From Azospirillum canadense (GTDB taxonomy: Bacteria > Pseudomonadota > Alphaproteobacteria > Azospirillales > Azospirillaceae), in the NCBI RefSeq assembly GCF_025961225.1, contig NZ_JAOQNG010000002.1:620001-684000 (forward strand): 64,000 nucleotides of DNA. Direction: 5' to 3'. The notes under the pieces were generated by a model that was not told the DNA's origin, did not search any database, and saw only the letters and a program-made list of their open reading frames with translations. Numbering within the stretch: the stretch's first letter is position 1; the number at the start of each line of letters is the position of its first letter. A program made the position numbers and the translations under genes. Below, one piece after another: positions 8,128 to 17,800 of the stretch.

Positions 8128-9513
8128 TCAAATGGCGAGCAGCACCGGCTCCGGGTCGCTGTTCAGCAGGTTGACGATCACGCCCAGCCCGGCGCGCAGC
8201 TCGCTCTCGGTGGTCGAGGCGATGGAGATGCGCAGCGCCGCCGTCCGGGCGCCGGGCGCGATGGCGAAGGCGGAGCCGGCGGCGACCGCGACGCCCTGGA
8301 GGCGGGCGTGCGACACGAAGGTCGCTTCCGGCCGCCCCTCGCCCAGCGGCAGCCAGACGTGCAGCCCCTCGGGATGCCCACGATGAGGGATGCCCGCCAG
8401 GATTTCGGCCGCCAGTTCATGGCGGCGGCGCAGGGCGCGGCGCTGCCAGCGGACCATCTCCATGGCGAATCCGCTCTCCACCCAGCGGGTCGCCAGCTCC
8501 GCGATCAGCGGCGTCGCCATCCAGTTGGTGACCAGATGCCGGTTGGCGACCCCCGCGATCAGCCGGTCCGGCACCACCAGGTAGCCGGTGCGCAGGCCCG
8601 GCATCACGCATTTGGTGAAGCTGGTGACGTAGAGCGTGCGTTCCGGCGCCAGGGCGGCGAGCGGGGGCCGCCGCTCCTCCAGGATCGGGCCGAGCGGGTC
8701 GTTCTCGATGATCGACAGGTTGTGCCGCTGCGCCACCCGCACGATGTCGGCGCGCCGCGCCGCCCCCATGTGGCTGGCCGTCGGGTTGATGGGACTGGGC
8801 ATCACGAACAGCGCCCGCACGGTGCCGTCGCGGCAGGCGGCGTCCAGCGCATCGGGCAGCAGCCCCTGCTCGTCAATGGCGACGCCGCGCAGCTTGATCC
8901 CCATGTAGGAGGCGAGCGGCAGTAGCGTGTGGTGCCCGATCTCCTCCGTCGCCACGGTGGAGCCCGGCGGGGCGGCGGCCATCAGCGCGATGGTCATGCC
9001 GGCGGTGGCGCCGTTGGTCAGCGTGACGTTGGCGGCGCTGGTTTCCACCCCGCAGTCGCGCAGCCAGGGCACGGCGGCGGCGCGGTGGCGGGCGAACAGC
9101 GTGTTGGGCCGGAAGGACAGCACCACCGACGGCGGCAGGGAGGAGGCCAACTCCACCAGCCCCTGCTTCATCGCCTCCACATGCAGCGGGTCGCACACCG
9201 GCTTCAAGATGGACAGGTCGATGACCTCGTCCACGCGCTGCGGGATGAAGGGCGGGTCGGGTTCGGACTTGGCGGCACGGACGAAGGTGCCCCGCCCGGT
9301 CTCCCCGCTAATCAGGCCGCGCCGGATGAGTTCTTCATAGGCACGACTGACCGTCTGGACGGAAATGCCCAATTGGTCGGCAAGCTGCCGGTGCGTCGGC
9401 AACCGGTCGCCGACCGCCAGATGCCCTTCGGCGATGGCGCTTTGCACCTGTTCGGCGAGCGACAGGTACACCGGCCTGCTCAAGGCCGCAGCATCGGGGT
9501 GCCACTTTGTCAT
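8128..9513 (-). CDS. enuR: MocR/PdxR-type GntR regulator EnuR of ectoine utilisation
   Basis: Transcriptional regulator with an N-terminal GntR winged helix (about residues 12-75, RLPTHRQLADQLGISVQTVSRAYEEL) and a C-terminal fold type I aminotransferase-like domain. The predicted PLP lysine is Lys301 in TSFTKCVMPGLRTGY. EnuR proteins repress ehu/ueh and eut/doe genes and respond to PLP adducts of ectoine-derived diaminobutyrates. Start ATG 9513 directly precedes MTKWHPDA; no strong Shine-Dalgarno is visible. Length 461 fits the family. It is encoded convergently neither with ehuA nor asnC: it reads toward ehuA in the same direction and is divergent from asnC. Confidence 0.9.
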   Translation of the reverse strand: MTKWHPDAAALSRPVYLSLAEQVQSAIAEGHLAVGDRLPTHRQLADQLGISVQTVSRAYEELIRRGLISGETGRGTFVRAAKSEPDPPFIPQRVDEVIDLSILKPVCDPLHVEAMKQGLVELASSLPPSVVLSFRPNTLFARHRAAAVPWLRDCGVETSAANVTLTNGATAGMTIALMAAAPPGSTVATEEIGHHTLLPLASYMGIKLRGVAIDEQGLLPDALDAACRDGTVRALFVMPSPINPTASHMGAARRADIVRVAQRHNLSIIENDPLGPILEERRPPLAALAPERTLYVTSFTKCVMPGLRTGYLVVPDRLIAGVANRHLVTNWMATPLIAELATRWVESGFAMEMVRWQRRALRRRHELAAEILAGIPHRGHPEGLHVWLPLGEGRPEATFVSHARLQGVAVAAGSAFAIAPGARTAALRISIASTTESELRAGLGVIVNLLNSDPEPVLLAI

Positions 9514-9524
9514 GCAACATTTCT

Positions 9525-9549
9525 GCGCAAAATCAGGACATTTGACAAT
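9525..9549. promoter_or_regulatory. Candidate EnuR operator in the enuR/asnC intergenic region
   Basis: Second copy of the element seen upstream of ehuA, beginning GCGCAAAATC and ending TTTGACAAT. It lies 12 bp before the enuR start and about 77 bp before asnC, where it could mediate autorepression and control of the asnC-ssd-atf arm. TTGACA within it may also be a -35 box for asnC. Inference only. Confidence 0.5.
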
Positions 9550-9625
9550 GGAGAAAAGCGCGGACATCGTGGATCGGCGATGCGCCACGATGATGCGACC
9601 TGAGGACGCTGGAAAAAGCCGGACC

Positions 9626-10117
9626 ATGACCGACCTGAAGCTCGACCCCATCGACCTGCGCATCCTGGCGGAAATCCAGCGCGACGGGCGCATCACCAAG
9701 CTGGCGCTGGCCGACCGCGTCGGGCTGTCGCCCACCCCGTGCTGGGTGCGTCTGCGCCGGCTGGAGCAGGCGGGCATCGTCATCGGCTACCACGCCCGCC
9801 TCGCCCTGCGGCAGGTGACGCCCTTCGCCATGGTGATTGTGGAGGTGACGCTGGGCGCCCACCGGCAGAGTGACTTCGACCGCTTCGAACGGGCCGTGCG
9901 CGACGAGCCGCACATCGTGTCCTGCTGGTCGGTCGGCGGCGGGCTCGACTACATCCTGCGCGTGGTGGCCCGCGACGTGGACGCCTACCAGCGCATCATC
10001 GACCGCCTGCTGGAAAGCGAGGTCGGGATCGACCGCTACTTCACCTACATCGTCACCCGCACGGTGAAGGACGAGCCGGTGATGCCGCTGGACGCACTGA
10101 TGGGTGGTGGGGAGTAG
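9626..10117 (+). CDS. asnC: Lrp/AsnC family regulator of ectoine catabolism (AsnC/DoeX)
   Basis: A 163-residue Lrp/AsnC protein: N-terminal helix-turn-helix (LDPIDLRILAEIQRDGRITKLALADRVGLS, discussed here by its first and last residues 6-35) and C-terminal RAM ligand-binding domain (about 68-150). Such a regulator, called AsnC or DoeX, accompanies enuR in ectoine clusters and senses diaminobutyrate. ATG 9626 was chosen for the conserved MTDLKLDPID start; in-frame ATGs at 9590 and 9593 would add 11-12 residues. It is divergent from enuR and leads the rightward semialdehyde dehydrogenase and aminotransferase genes, separated from them by a long repeat. Confidence 0.88.
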   Translation: MTDLKLDPIDLRILAEIQRDGRITKLALADRVGLSPTPCWVRLRRLEQAGIVIGYHARLALRQVTPFAMVIVEVTLGAHRQSDFDRFERAVRDEPHIVSCWSVGGGLDYILRVVARDVDAYQRIIDRLLESEVGIDRYFTYIVTRTVKDEPVMPLDALMGGGE

Positions 10118-10135
10118 GAGGTTGGGGGGTGGGGA

Positions 10136-10387
10136 GTGGTTGCGTTGGGCCCCCTCCCTAACCCTCCCCCACCTTCGGCGTCAGGCGAACGCCAAAGGCG
10201 TTCGCCTGACGCCGTCAGCGCATGCTTCGCATGCGCGAGAGGCGAGGGAGGGGACTGCCGCCGCGCATCCCTGAAAGCCCTCCCCCGCTCTCGGCGGACC
10301 CAAAGGGTCCGCCTGCCGCGTCAGCGCAAGCTTCGCTTGCGCGAGAGCGAAGTGGGGAAGGGTTGGGTGGGGGCCCAACGCGACCAC
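10136..10387. repeat. Composite palindromic repeat with 18-bp terminal inverted repeats
   Basis: A 252-bp non-coding element between asnC and the dehydrogenase gene. Its ends are inverted repeats matching at 17 of 18 bases (10136-10153 and 10370-10387, GTGGTTGCGTTGGGCCCC type). Inside are perfect hairpins, including an 18-bp stem with AAA loop at 10176-10214, one with GCGCATGC arms, one with GGCGGACCC arms around AAA, and one with GCGCAAGC arms. The last two are clearly related to hairpins of the repeat inside coxB at 57633-57838. It could act as a terminator or mRNA processing site after asnC. Confidence 0.8.
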
Positions 10388-10397
10388 CATCCACCAC

Positions 10398-10454
10398 ACC
10401 GCAGAGACTTTCTCTACAGCGACGTCACCGCAAAGAGACTTCCTCCACGCGACG
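10398..10454. repeat. Two imperfect 27-28 bp direct repeats before the dehydrogenase gene
   Basis: 10398-10424 and 10427-10454 are near copies of each other (pattern ACCGCA-GAGACTT-CTC-AC-GCGACG). They lie in the 143 bp between the palindromic element and the dehydrogenase start. Function unknown; possible operator or relic of local duplication. Confidence 0.5.
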
Positions 10455-10530
10455 GCCCAGCTTCAGACACCTTCTCCGCCAGTAGCCGGTAGCCTTGGGG
10501 GACGATTTCCCCCGAGCCACCGAGGCGCCC

Positions 10531-12024
10531 ATGACCGCACAGTTTGCCCGGCCGGACACCCACGACGCGCTTGGCCGCCTGACCGACCGGCGGCTGTTGC
10601 GCGAGCTTTCCTACATCGGCGGGCGCTGGACCGCCGCGCGCGATGGCGCCACCACCACGGTGCGCGACCCGGCCGGCGGCGGGACCGTCGCCCATGCCGC
10701 GGCGTTGGGGGCCGAGGAAGCGCGCGCCGCCGTCGATGCGGCGAGCGCCGCCTTCCCCGCTTGGCGCGCCTTGCTGCCGCAGGAGCGGGCGGTGCTGTTG
10801 CGCGGCTGGTTCGACCGCATCGTCGCGGCCCGGGAAGACCTCGCCCTGCTGATGACGTTGGAGCAGGGCAAGCCGCTGGCTGAATCTCGCGGGGAGATCG
10901 ACTATGCCGCCTCCTTCGTCGAATGGTACGCGGAGGAAGCCAAGCGGATGACGGTGGAGGGCGTGTGCGGCCACCTGCCCGGCGCCGAGATGATGGTCCG
11001 GCGGGAGCCGCTGGGCGTTGTCGGCGTCGCCACGCCATGGAACTTCCCGTCGGCCATGCTGACGCGCAAAGCCGCGGCGGCGCTGGCCGCCGGCTGCACG
11101 GTGGTGGCGCACGCCTCGCACCACACGCCGCTGTCGGCGCTGGCGCTGGCGGAACTGGCGGAGCGCGCGGGCCTTCCGGCCGGCGTCTTCAACGTGCTGA
11201 CCGGCGATCCGGAGCCCATCGTCGGTACCTTCTGCGACGACGCGCGCGTGCGCGCCATGAGCTTCACCGGATCGACCGAGATCGGCCGGCTGATCGCCGC
11301 GCGTTGCGCGCCGACCATGAAGCGGCTGGTGATGGAACTGGGCGGGCACGCCCCGCTGTTGGTGTTCGACGATGCGGACCTCGACCGGGCGGTGGACATC
11401 GCCGTGGACGCGAAGTTCGCCACCTCCGGCCAGGACTGCCTCGCCGCCAACCGCATCTTCGTGCAGCGCCCGGTCTACGAGACCTTCTGCGCGGCCTTCG
11501 CCACCCGCGTCGCGGCTCTGACCGTGGGTCCGGGCCTGCGGGACGGCGTGCAGATCGGCCCGCTGATGCACGAGCGCGCGGTCGCCAAATGCGCGGAGCA
11601 TGTGCGGGACGCGGTGGAGCACGGCGCGCGCTGCCTGACCGGCGGCAGTCGGCACCCCGCCGGACCGCTGTTCTTCGCGCCGACCGTCCTGGCCGACGTG
11701 GCCACGGACGCCCAGATCATGCGGGAGGAGACCTTCGGCCCCGTCGCCGCCGTCCTGCCCTTCGACACGGAGGACGAAGCGGTGGCCCGCGCCAACGACA
11801 CCGACTACGGCCTCGTCGCCTACGCGGTGACGCGGGACGCGGGCCGAGTCCTGCGCCTGTCGCGGGCGCTGGAGTACGGGATGGTCGCGGTGAACCGGGT
11901 GAAGATCACCGGGGCGCCCATCCCCTTCGGCGGGGTCAAGCAGTCCGGGCTGGGCCGCGAGGGCTCCCGCCACGGGCTGGAAGCCTTCACCGACCTGAAA
12001 TACGTCTGCCTCGACCTCGCCTGA
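10531..12024 (+). CDS. doeC: NAD(P)-dependent semialdehyde dehydrogenase of ectoine catabolism (Ssd/DoeC type)
   Basis: Aldehyde dehydrogenase superfamily enzyme of 497 residues. The general base Glu269 is in MELGGHAP and the catalytic Cys303 in SGQDCLAANR; the coenzyme motif is TPWNFPSAM and the C-terminal signature EETFGPVAAV. In ectoine degradation it would oxidise L-aspartate 4-semialdehyde (or act as the Ssd enzyme of the asnC-ssd-atf arrangement) to aspartate. It resembles GabD-type succinate semialdehyde dehydrogenases, so substrate choice rests on context. ATG 10531 was chosen because sequence conservation begins soon after it; an upstream TTG would add 12 residues. The aminotransferase follows 29 bp later. 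Confidence 0.85.
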   Translation: MTAQFARPDTHDALGRLTDRRLLRELSYIGGRWTAARDGATTTVRDPAGGGTVAHAAALGAEEARAAVDAASAAFPAWRALLPQERAVLLRGWFDRIVAAREDLALLMTLEQGKPLAESRGEIDYAASFVEWYAEEAKRMTVEGVCGHLPGAEMMVRREPLGVVGVATPWNFPSAMLTRKAAAALAAGCTVVAHASHHTPLSALALAELAERAGLPAGVFNVLTGDPEPIVGTFCDDARVRAMSFTGSTEIGRLIAARCAPTMKRLVMELGGHAPLLVFDDADLDRAVDIAVDAKFATSGQDCLAANRIFVQRPVYETFCAAFATRVAALTVGPGLRDGVQIGPLMHERAVAKCAEHVRDAVEHGARCLTGGSRHPAGPLFFAPTVLADVATDAQIMREETFGPVAAVLPFDTEDEAVARANDTDYGLVAYAVTRDAGRVLRLSRALEYGMVAVNRVKITGAPIPFGGVKQSGLGREGSRHGLEAFTDLKYVCLDLA

Positions 12025-12053
12025 ACCAAACCATCTCTGCCGGGAACCACGCC

Positions 12054-13433
12054 ATGACCGACCGCAGCAACGAACTGACCGCCTGGGACCGCGACCATTT
12101 CTTCCATCCCTCCACCCACATGGCGGCGCACGCGCGCGGCGACACGCCGACCCGCGTCATCACCGGGGGCGAGGGCGTCTACATCGTTGACCGCGACGGC
12201 AAGCGCAGCCTCGACGCTTTCGCCGGGCTGTACTGCGTCAACGTCGGTTACGGCCGGCGGGAGATTGCCGACGCGATCGCCGAGCAGGCGGGCAAGCTCG
12301 CCTACTACCACGCCTATGTCGGGCACGGGACGGAGGCGTCGGTCACGCTGTCCAAGATGATCATCGACCGCGCGCCGACGGGCATGTCGCGCGTCTATTT
12401 CGGCCTGTCGGGGTCCGACGCCAACGAGACGAACATCAAGCTGGTCTGGTACTACAACAACGTGCTGGGCCGGCCGGAGAAGAAGAAGATCATCTCGCGC
12501 TGGCGTGGCTATCATGGGTCCGGCGTGATGACCGGCAGCCTGACCGGGCTGGAGCTGTTCCACAAGGCCTTCGACCTGCCCCGCCCGCCGATCCTGCACA
12601 CGGAAGCCCCCTATTTCTTCCGCCGCGCCGACCGGTCCATGAGCGAGGAGCAGTTCTCCCAGCACTGCGCCGACAAGCTGGAGGAGATGATCCTGGCCGA
12701 AGGGCCGGACACCGTCGCGGCCTTCATCGGCGAACCGGTGCTGGGCACCGGCGGCATCGTCCCGCCGCCCGCCGGCTATTGGGAAAAGATCCAGGCGGTG
12801 CTGACCAAGTACGACGTCCTGCTGATCGCCGACGAGGTGGTGACCGGCTTCGGGCGGCTGGGCAGCATGTTCGGGTCCGACCATTACGGCATGAAGCCGG
12901 ACCTGATCACCATCGCCAAGGGCCTGACCTCCGCCTACGCCCCGCTGTCCGGCACCATCGTTTCGGAGACGATGTGGCGGGTGCTGGAGAAGGGGTCGGA
13001 CATGATGGGTCCGATCGGCCATGGCTGGACCTACTCCGCCCACCCCATCTGCGCGGCGGCCGGCGTCGCCAACCTGGCGCTGATCGACGAGATGGGCCTC
13101 GTCGACAACGCACGGGAGACCGGCGCCTATTTCCGCGCTGCGCTGACCGAGGCGCTGGCCGGGCACCGGCTGGTCGGCGAGGTGCGCGGCGAGGGGCTGA
13201 TGGCCGCCGTGGAGTTCGTGGAGGACAAGGATGACCGTCGCTTCTTCCCGGCGGAGGCCAAGGTCGGCCCGCGCCTGTCCGCCGCCATGCTGGAACGCGG
13301 AGTCATCTCCCGCGCCATGCCGCAGGGCGACATCCTGGGCTTCGCCCCGCCGCTCTGCCTGACGCGGGAGGAGGCGGACAAGGTCGTCGCTGCGGCGCTG
13401 GGCGCCGTGAAGGCCGTCGCGGCCGAGCTGTGA
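12054..13433 (+). CDS. doeD: Class III aminotransferase, diaminobutyrate transaminase (DoeD/Atf type)
   Basis: PLP-dependent class III omega-aminotransferase of 459 residues. Visible motifs are the aspartate of LLIADEVVTGFGR and the Schiff-base Lys289 in ITIAKGLTSAYAPLSG. In this context it would convert L-2,4-diaminobutyrate to aspartate 4-semialdehyde, feeding the dehydrogenase just upstream. It lies in the position of atf in asnC-ssd-atf clusters. Other omega-aminotransferase substrates cannot be excluded from sequence alone. Confidence 0.86.
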   Translation: MTDRSNELTAWDRDHFFHPSTHMAAHARGDTPTRVITGGEGVYIVDRDGKRSLDAFAGLYCVNVGYGRREIADAIAEQAGKLAYYHAYVGHGTEASVTLSKMIIDRAPTGMSRVYFGLSGSDANETNIKLVWYYNNVLGRPEKKKIISRWRGYHGSGVMTGSLTGLELFHKAFDLPRPPILHTEAPYFFRRADRSMSEEQFSQHCADKLEEMILAEGPDTVAAFIGEPVLGTGGIVPPPAGYWEKIQAVLTKYDVLLIADEVVTGFGRLGSMFGSDHYGMKPDLITIAKGLTSAYAPLSGTIVSETMWRVLEKGSDMMGPIGHGWTYSAHPICAAAGVANLALIDEMGLVDNARETGAYFRAALTEALAGHRLVGEVRGEGLMAAVEFVEDKDDRRFFPAEAKVGPRLSAAMLERGVISRAMPQGDILGFAPPLCLTREEADKVVAAALGAVKAVAAEL

Positions 13434-13458
13434 TCCCCGGAAGCTGGAGGCGATGACC

Positions 13459-14556
13459 ATGGACAGCCTGCCCCGCACCATGCACGCCGTCGTCCTGACC
13501 GGGCACGGCGGGCTCGACCGGCTCGTTTACCGCGACGACGTGCCGGTCCCCTCCCCGGCGGCCGGCGAGGTGCTGGTGGAGGTGTCCGCCTGTGGCATGA
13601 ACAACACCGACGTCTGGGTGCGCGAAGGCGCCTATGGCACCGAAAGCGACCCGGACGCGGTGTCCAGCTGGCGCGGGCGCGGGGAGCGGTCCACCCTCAC
13701 CTTCCCGCGCATCCAGGGCACCGACACGGTCGGGCGGATCGTCGCCGTGGGCGAGGGCGTGCCGCCGTCGCGCGTCGGCGAGCGGGTGGTCGTCGACTTC
13801 AGCATCTACAACGCCGAAGACGACAGCCTGGCCGACATCGACTACATCGGCCACGGGCGGGACGGCGGCTATGCCGACTACATGACCTGCCCGTCCGACC
13901 ACGCCCACACCACCACCAGCACGCTGACCGACGCCGAGCTGGCGACCTTCTGCTGCGCCTACCTGACCGGGGAGCACATGCTGGACCGCGCCGCCGTCGC
14001 CGCGGGTGAGCGGGTGCTGGTCACCGGCGCGTCGGGCGGGGTCGGCTCCGCCATCCTCCAGCTTTGCCGGGCGCGGGGCGCCATTCCCTACGCGGTCACC
14101 GCGCCCGGCAAGGAGGCGGCGATGCTGGAGATCGGGGCGGAGGCCGCCATCGCCCGCACCGCCCCGGACCTGCCGGCCGCGGTGGCCGAGGCGACGGGCG
14201 GGCGGCCCATCGACGTGGTCGCCGACCTCGTCGGCGGGCCGATGTTCAACGACCTGCTGCGCATCCTGCGGCCGGAGGGGCGCTACACCACCGCCGGGGC
14301 CATCGCTGGGCCGGTGGTGCAACTCGACCTGCGCACGCTGTACCTGAAGCATCTGCAGTTGCACGGCTCGTCCCAGGGAACGCGCGGAGCCTTCCGCCGG
14401 TTGCTGCGTTACATCGAGGAGGGCCGGATCCGGCCGCTGCTGGCGGGGACCTACCGGCTCTCCGACTTCCACCGGGCGCAGCGGGACTTCATGGGCAAGG
14501 GCTTCGTCGGCAAGCTGGTCGTGGTGCCCGACCGGAAATGGCCCGGCCAACAATAA
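13459..14556 (+). CDS. Zinc-type/MDR family alcohol dehydrogenase or quinone reductase
   Basis: A 365-residue medium-chain dehydrogenase/reductase. It has the N-terminal GroES-like domain (GEVLVEVSACGMNNTDVWVREG) and a Rossmann domain with VLVTGASGGVGSAILQL. The structural zinc cysteine cluster of classical alcohol dehydrogenases is not evident. ATG 13459 has GGAGG eight bases upstream and is preferred over ATG 13453, which is too close to that site. It follows the aminotransferase by 25 bp and is probably co-transcribed with the ectoine genes; its substrate is unknown. Confidence 0.75.
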   Translation: MDSLPRTMHAVVLTGHGGLDRLVYRDDVPVPSPAAGEVLVEVSACGMNNTDVWVREGAYGTESDPDAVSSWRGRGERSTLTFPRIQGTDTVGRIVAVGEGVPPSRVGERVVVDFSIYNAEDDSLADIDYIGHGRDGGYADYMTCPSDHAHTTTSTLTDAELATFCCAYLTGEHMLDRAAVAAGERVLVTGASGGVGSAILQLCRARGAIPYAVTAPGKEAAMLEIGAEAAIARTAPDLPAAVAEATGGRPIDVVADLVGGPMFNDLLRILRPEGRYTTAGAIAGPVVQLDLRTLYLKHLQLHGSSQGTRGAFRRLLRYIEEGRIRPLLAGTYRLSDFHRAQRDFMGKGFVGKLVVVPDRKWPGQQ

Positions 14557-14856
14557 CCCGGCCCAAAATAGCGCCGTGTCGCGCGCAAGGGCGATGTTGA
14601 ACGCACCGGCCGAGCACCACAGAATCCAGCGCAGGGGATTTGACAAAAGCGAAACATCGACAGGGCGGCTACGCCCGCTTCCGGCCCGGCCGCCAATACC
14701 ACCCCGCCGTTCCTGTGGAACCCGCGTCTTCCGATCCGGTTACGGTTTTCCTTCCCACGGGAAAGCCTATGTCTTTCGAACGAGTGCCATTTTTCGGGAT
14801 GCACTCTATCAATGGCACACCAACGGTTCCGAACGGAAAGCAGGGGACTCCTTCGA
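14557..14856. other. 300-bp region without a recognised gene
   Basis: This gap separates the ectoine cluster from the first hybrid kinase. It must contain the kinase promoter. I see a GGAAC at 14717-14721 with GGTT 16 bases on, a poor match to an EcfG-type promoter, and no convincing terminator, RNA or small gene. Confidence 0.4.
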
Positions 14857-17800
14857 ATGAGCGGAAGCGGCGGAACGGCCATGGATGCGGCTGCCCCGAC
14901 CTTTCTCGCCGGGGGCGGCGAAATGGGCGAACGCATGCGGACCTTCGACTGGTCCGCCACGCCGTTGGGGGTGCCAGAGACCTGGCCGCAGAGCCTGAAA
15001 ACCGCCATCCGGATCATGCTGACCTCGCGGCAGCCGATCTGGATCGGCTGGGGCCCCGACCTGCTGTTCTTCTACAACGACGCCTACAAGGCGATCATAG
15101 GCGGCAAGCACCCGCGCAGCCTGGGCCAGCCCACCGCGGTCGTGTGGCGGGAGATCTGGAGCGACATCGGGCCGATGCTCGCCCAGGCCATGACCGGCAT
15201 CGAGGGCACCTACGTCGAGAACCAGCTCCTGATCATGGAGCGCTACGGCTATCCGGAGGAGACCTACTACACCTTCTCCTACAGCCCGATCCCCGACGAC
15301 GACGGCAACGCCGGCGGCATCATCTGCGCCAACACCGACGACACCCAGCTGGTGATCGGGGAGCGCCAACTCTCCCTGCTGAGGGATTTGGCCGCCGGCG
15401 CAGGGGAGGCGCGCAGCAGCGCCGAGGTGTGCGAGCGCAGCGCCCGCGCGCTGGAAACCGACGCGCACGACCTGCCCTTCGCCCTGCTCTATCTGGCCGA
15501 ACCGGGCGCGACGACCTTCGCGCTGTGCGCGATGAGCGGCATCGACCGGTCCCATCCCGCCGCACCCGTCACCCTGACGGAAGCGCCGGACTCGGCCTGG
15601 CCCGTCCCAGACCGGTCGCGCGGCCTGGAACTGGTGACCGACCTGCAAGCACGGTTCGGCACAGAGCTGCCCACGGGCCCCTGGGGCAAGGCGCCGGAGC
15701 AGGCCGCCGTCCTGCCGCTGCCCGCGGTGAGCGAGAGCGGCCGCGACGGGATCCTGATCGTCGGCCTCAGTCCGTTCCGGCTGTTCGACGACAACTATCA
15801 GCGCTTCGTCGGGCTGGTTGCCGGCCAGATCGCCGGAGCCATCGCCAACGCCGACGCCTATGAGGGCGAGCGCCGCCGCGCCGAAGCCCTGGCCGAGATC
15901 GACCGCGCCAAGACGGCCTTCTTCTCCAACGCCAGCCACGAGTTCCGCACGCCGCTGACCCTGATGCTGGGGCCGGTCGAGGCGATGCTGGACCGCAATC
16001 CTGCCGTGGGTGGCCCGGACGCGGTGGTCGACCGCCACGAGCTGGAGCTGGTCCAGCGCAACGGGCAGCGCCTGCTGCGCCTGGTCAACGCGCTGCTGGA
16101 TTTCTCGCGCATCGAGGCCGGCCGAATGCGCGCCGCTTTTGAGCCGATCGACCTGGCGGCCTACACCGCCGATCTGGCGAGCAGCTTCCGGTCCGCCATG
16201 GACAAGGCGGACCTGCGCTACCGGATCGAGTGCGCTCCCCTGCCCGAGCCGGTCTGGATCGACCGGGACATGTGGGAGAAGATCGTCCTGAACCTGATCT
16301 CCAACGCCTTCAAGTTCACCTTGGCGGGCGAGGTGTCGGTCAGCGTGGCGGCGGAGGCCGGGCAGGCCGTGCTGCGCGTGCGGGACACCGGCGCCGGCAT
16401 CCCGGAGAGCGAACGCGGGCGGGTGTTCGACCGTTTCCACCGGATCGATGGGCAGGTCGGCCGGACCTACGAGGGCACGGGCATCGGGCTGGCGCTGGTG
16501 AAGGACCTGACCAACCTGCACGGCGGCACCGTCGCGGTCGACAGCCGCGTCGGCGAGGGCACCACCTTCACCGTCGCCGTTCCCTTTGGAAAAGCCCATG
16601 TCCCGCCGGCGGAGCATCACCGGGAAGCATTCGGCACCCCGCCCCAGACCGCCACGTCGACACGCGCCGACATGTTCGTGGCCGAGGCGCTGCAGTGGCT
16701 GCCGAACGCCGACCCGACATCGCGGCCGGTTCCCGTCGCGACCGAGGCGTCGGAGCGCGCCAAGGGCAAGACCATCCTTCTGGCCGACGACAACACCGAC
16801 ATGCGCGGCTACGTGGAACGGCTGCTGTCCACCGCCGGATACCGGGTGGAGGCGGTGGCCGACGGGCAGGCGGCGGTGGCGCGCGCCCATCAGGTGCAGC
16901 CGGACCTCGTGCTGTCCGACGTCATGATGCCCCTGCTGGACGGCTTCGGGGTGATCGACGCCCTGCGCCGCCACCCGGACACCAAGGACCTTCCCATCAT
17001 CCTGCTGTCCGCGCGCGCGGGTGAGGAGGCGTCCATCGAAGGATTGCAGGCCGGCGCCGACGATTACCTCGTGAAGCCCTTCAGCGCGCGGGAGCTTCTG
17101 GCCCGCGTGGAGGGCACGCTGCGCTTGGCGGAGCTGCGCCGGGAGACGAACGCGGCCCTGCGCGCGGCCAACGAGGATCTGGAACAGCGCGTCGCGGAAC
17201 GGACGGTCGAGCGCGATCGGGTCTGGCGGAACTCGCGCGACCTGCTCGTCGTCCTCGGCATGGACGGGGTGTTCCGCTCGGTCAACCCGGCCTGGACCGC
17301 CATCCTGGGGCACGCGCCGGACGAGGTCGTGGGCCACAGTTTCCACGATTTCGTCTGGCCCGAGGACGCGGACTGGACGCAGAGCGGCTTCAAGGCCGCG
17401 GTGGCGGAGCGGGACCTGACCAACTTCGAGAACCGCTACCGGCACAAGGACGGAACGCCGCGCTGGATTTCCTGGCACACGGCGGCGGAGGGGGATCTGC
17501 TCTACGCCTACGGCCGGCACATCACGGCCGAGAAGGAGCAGGCCGAGGCGCTGCGCCAGACGGAGGAACAGCTGCGGCGGGTGCAGAAGATGGAGGCCGT
17601 TGGCCAACTGACCGGCGGCGTCGCGCACGACTTCAACAACCTGCTCCAGGTCATCGGCGGCAATTTGCAGCTTCTTTTGAAGGACGTGGCCAGCCAGTCA
17701 CGGGCGGAGCATCGGGTGCGCAACGCGCTGAGCGGTGTGTCGCGCGGCGCCAAGCTGGCCTCGTCCCTGCTGGCCTTCGCGCGGCGCCAGCCGCTGGAAC

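Noticed and set aside
10136..10387. CRISPR-like or protein-coding interpretation of the repeat region
   Set aside because: The unit is a nested palindrome, not regularly spaced repeats, and none of the frames through it shows protein-like composition.
14717..14741. EcfG-type promoter before the first hybrid kinase
   Set aside because: GGAAC is followed by GGTT, not CGTT, at the right spacing; the match is too weak to list as a feature.
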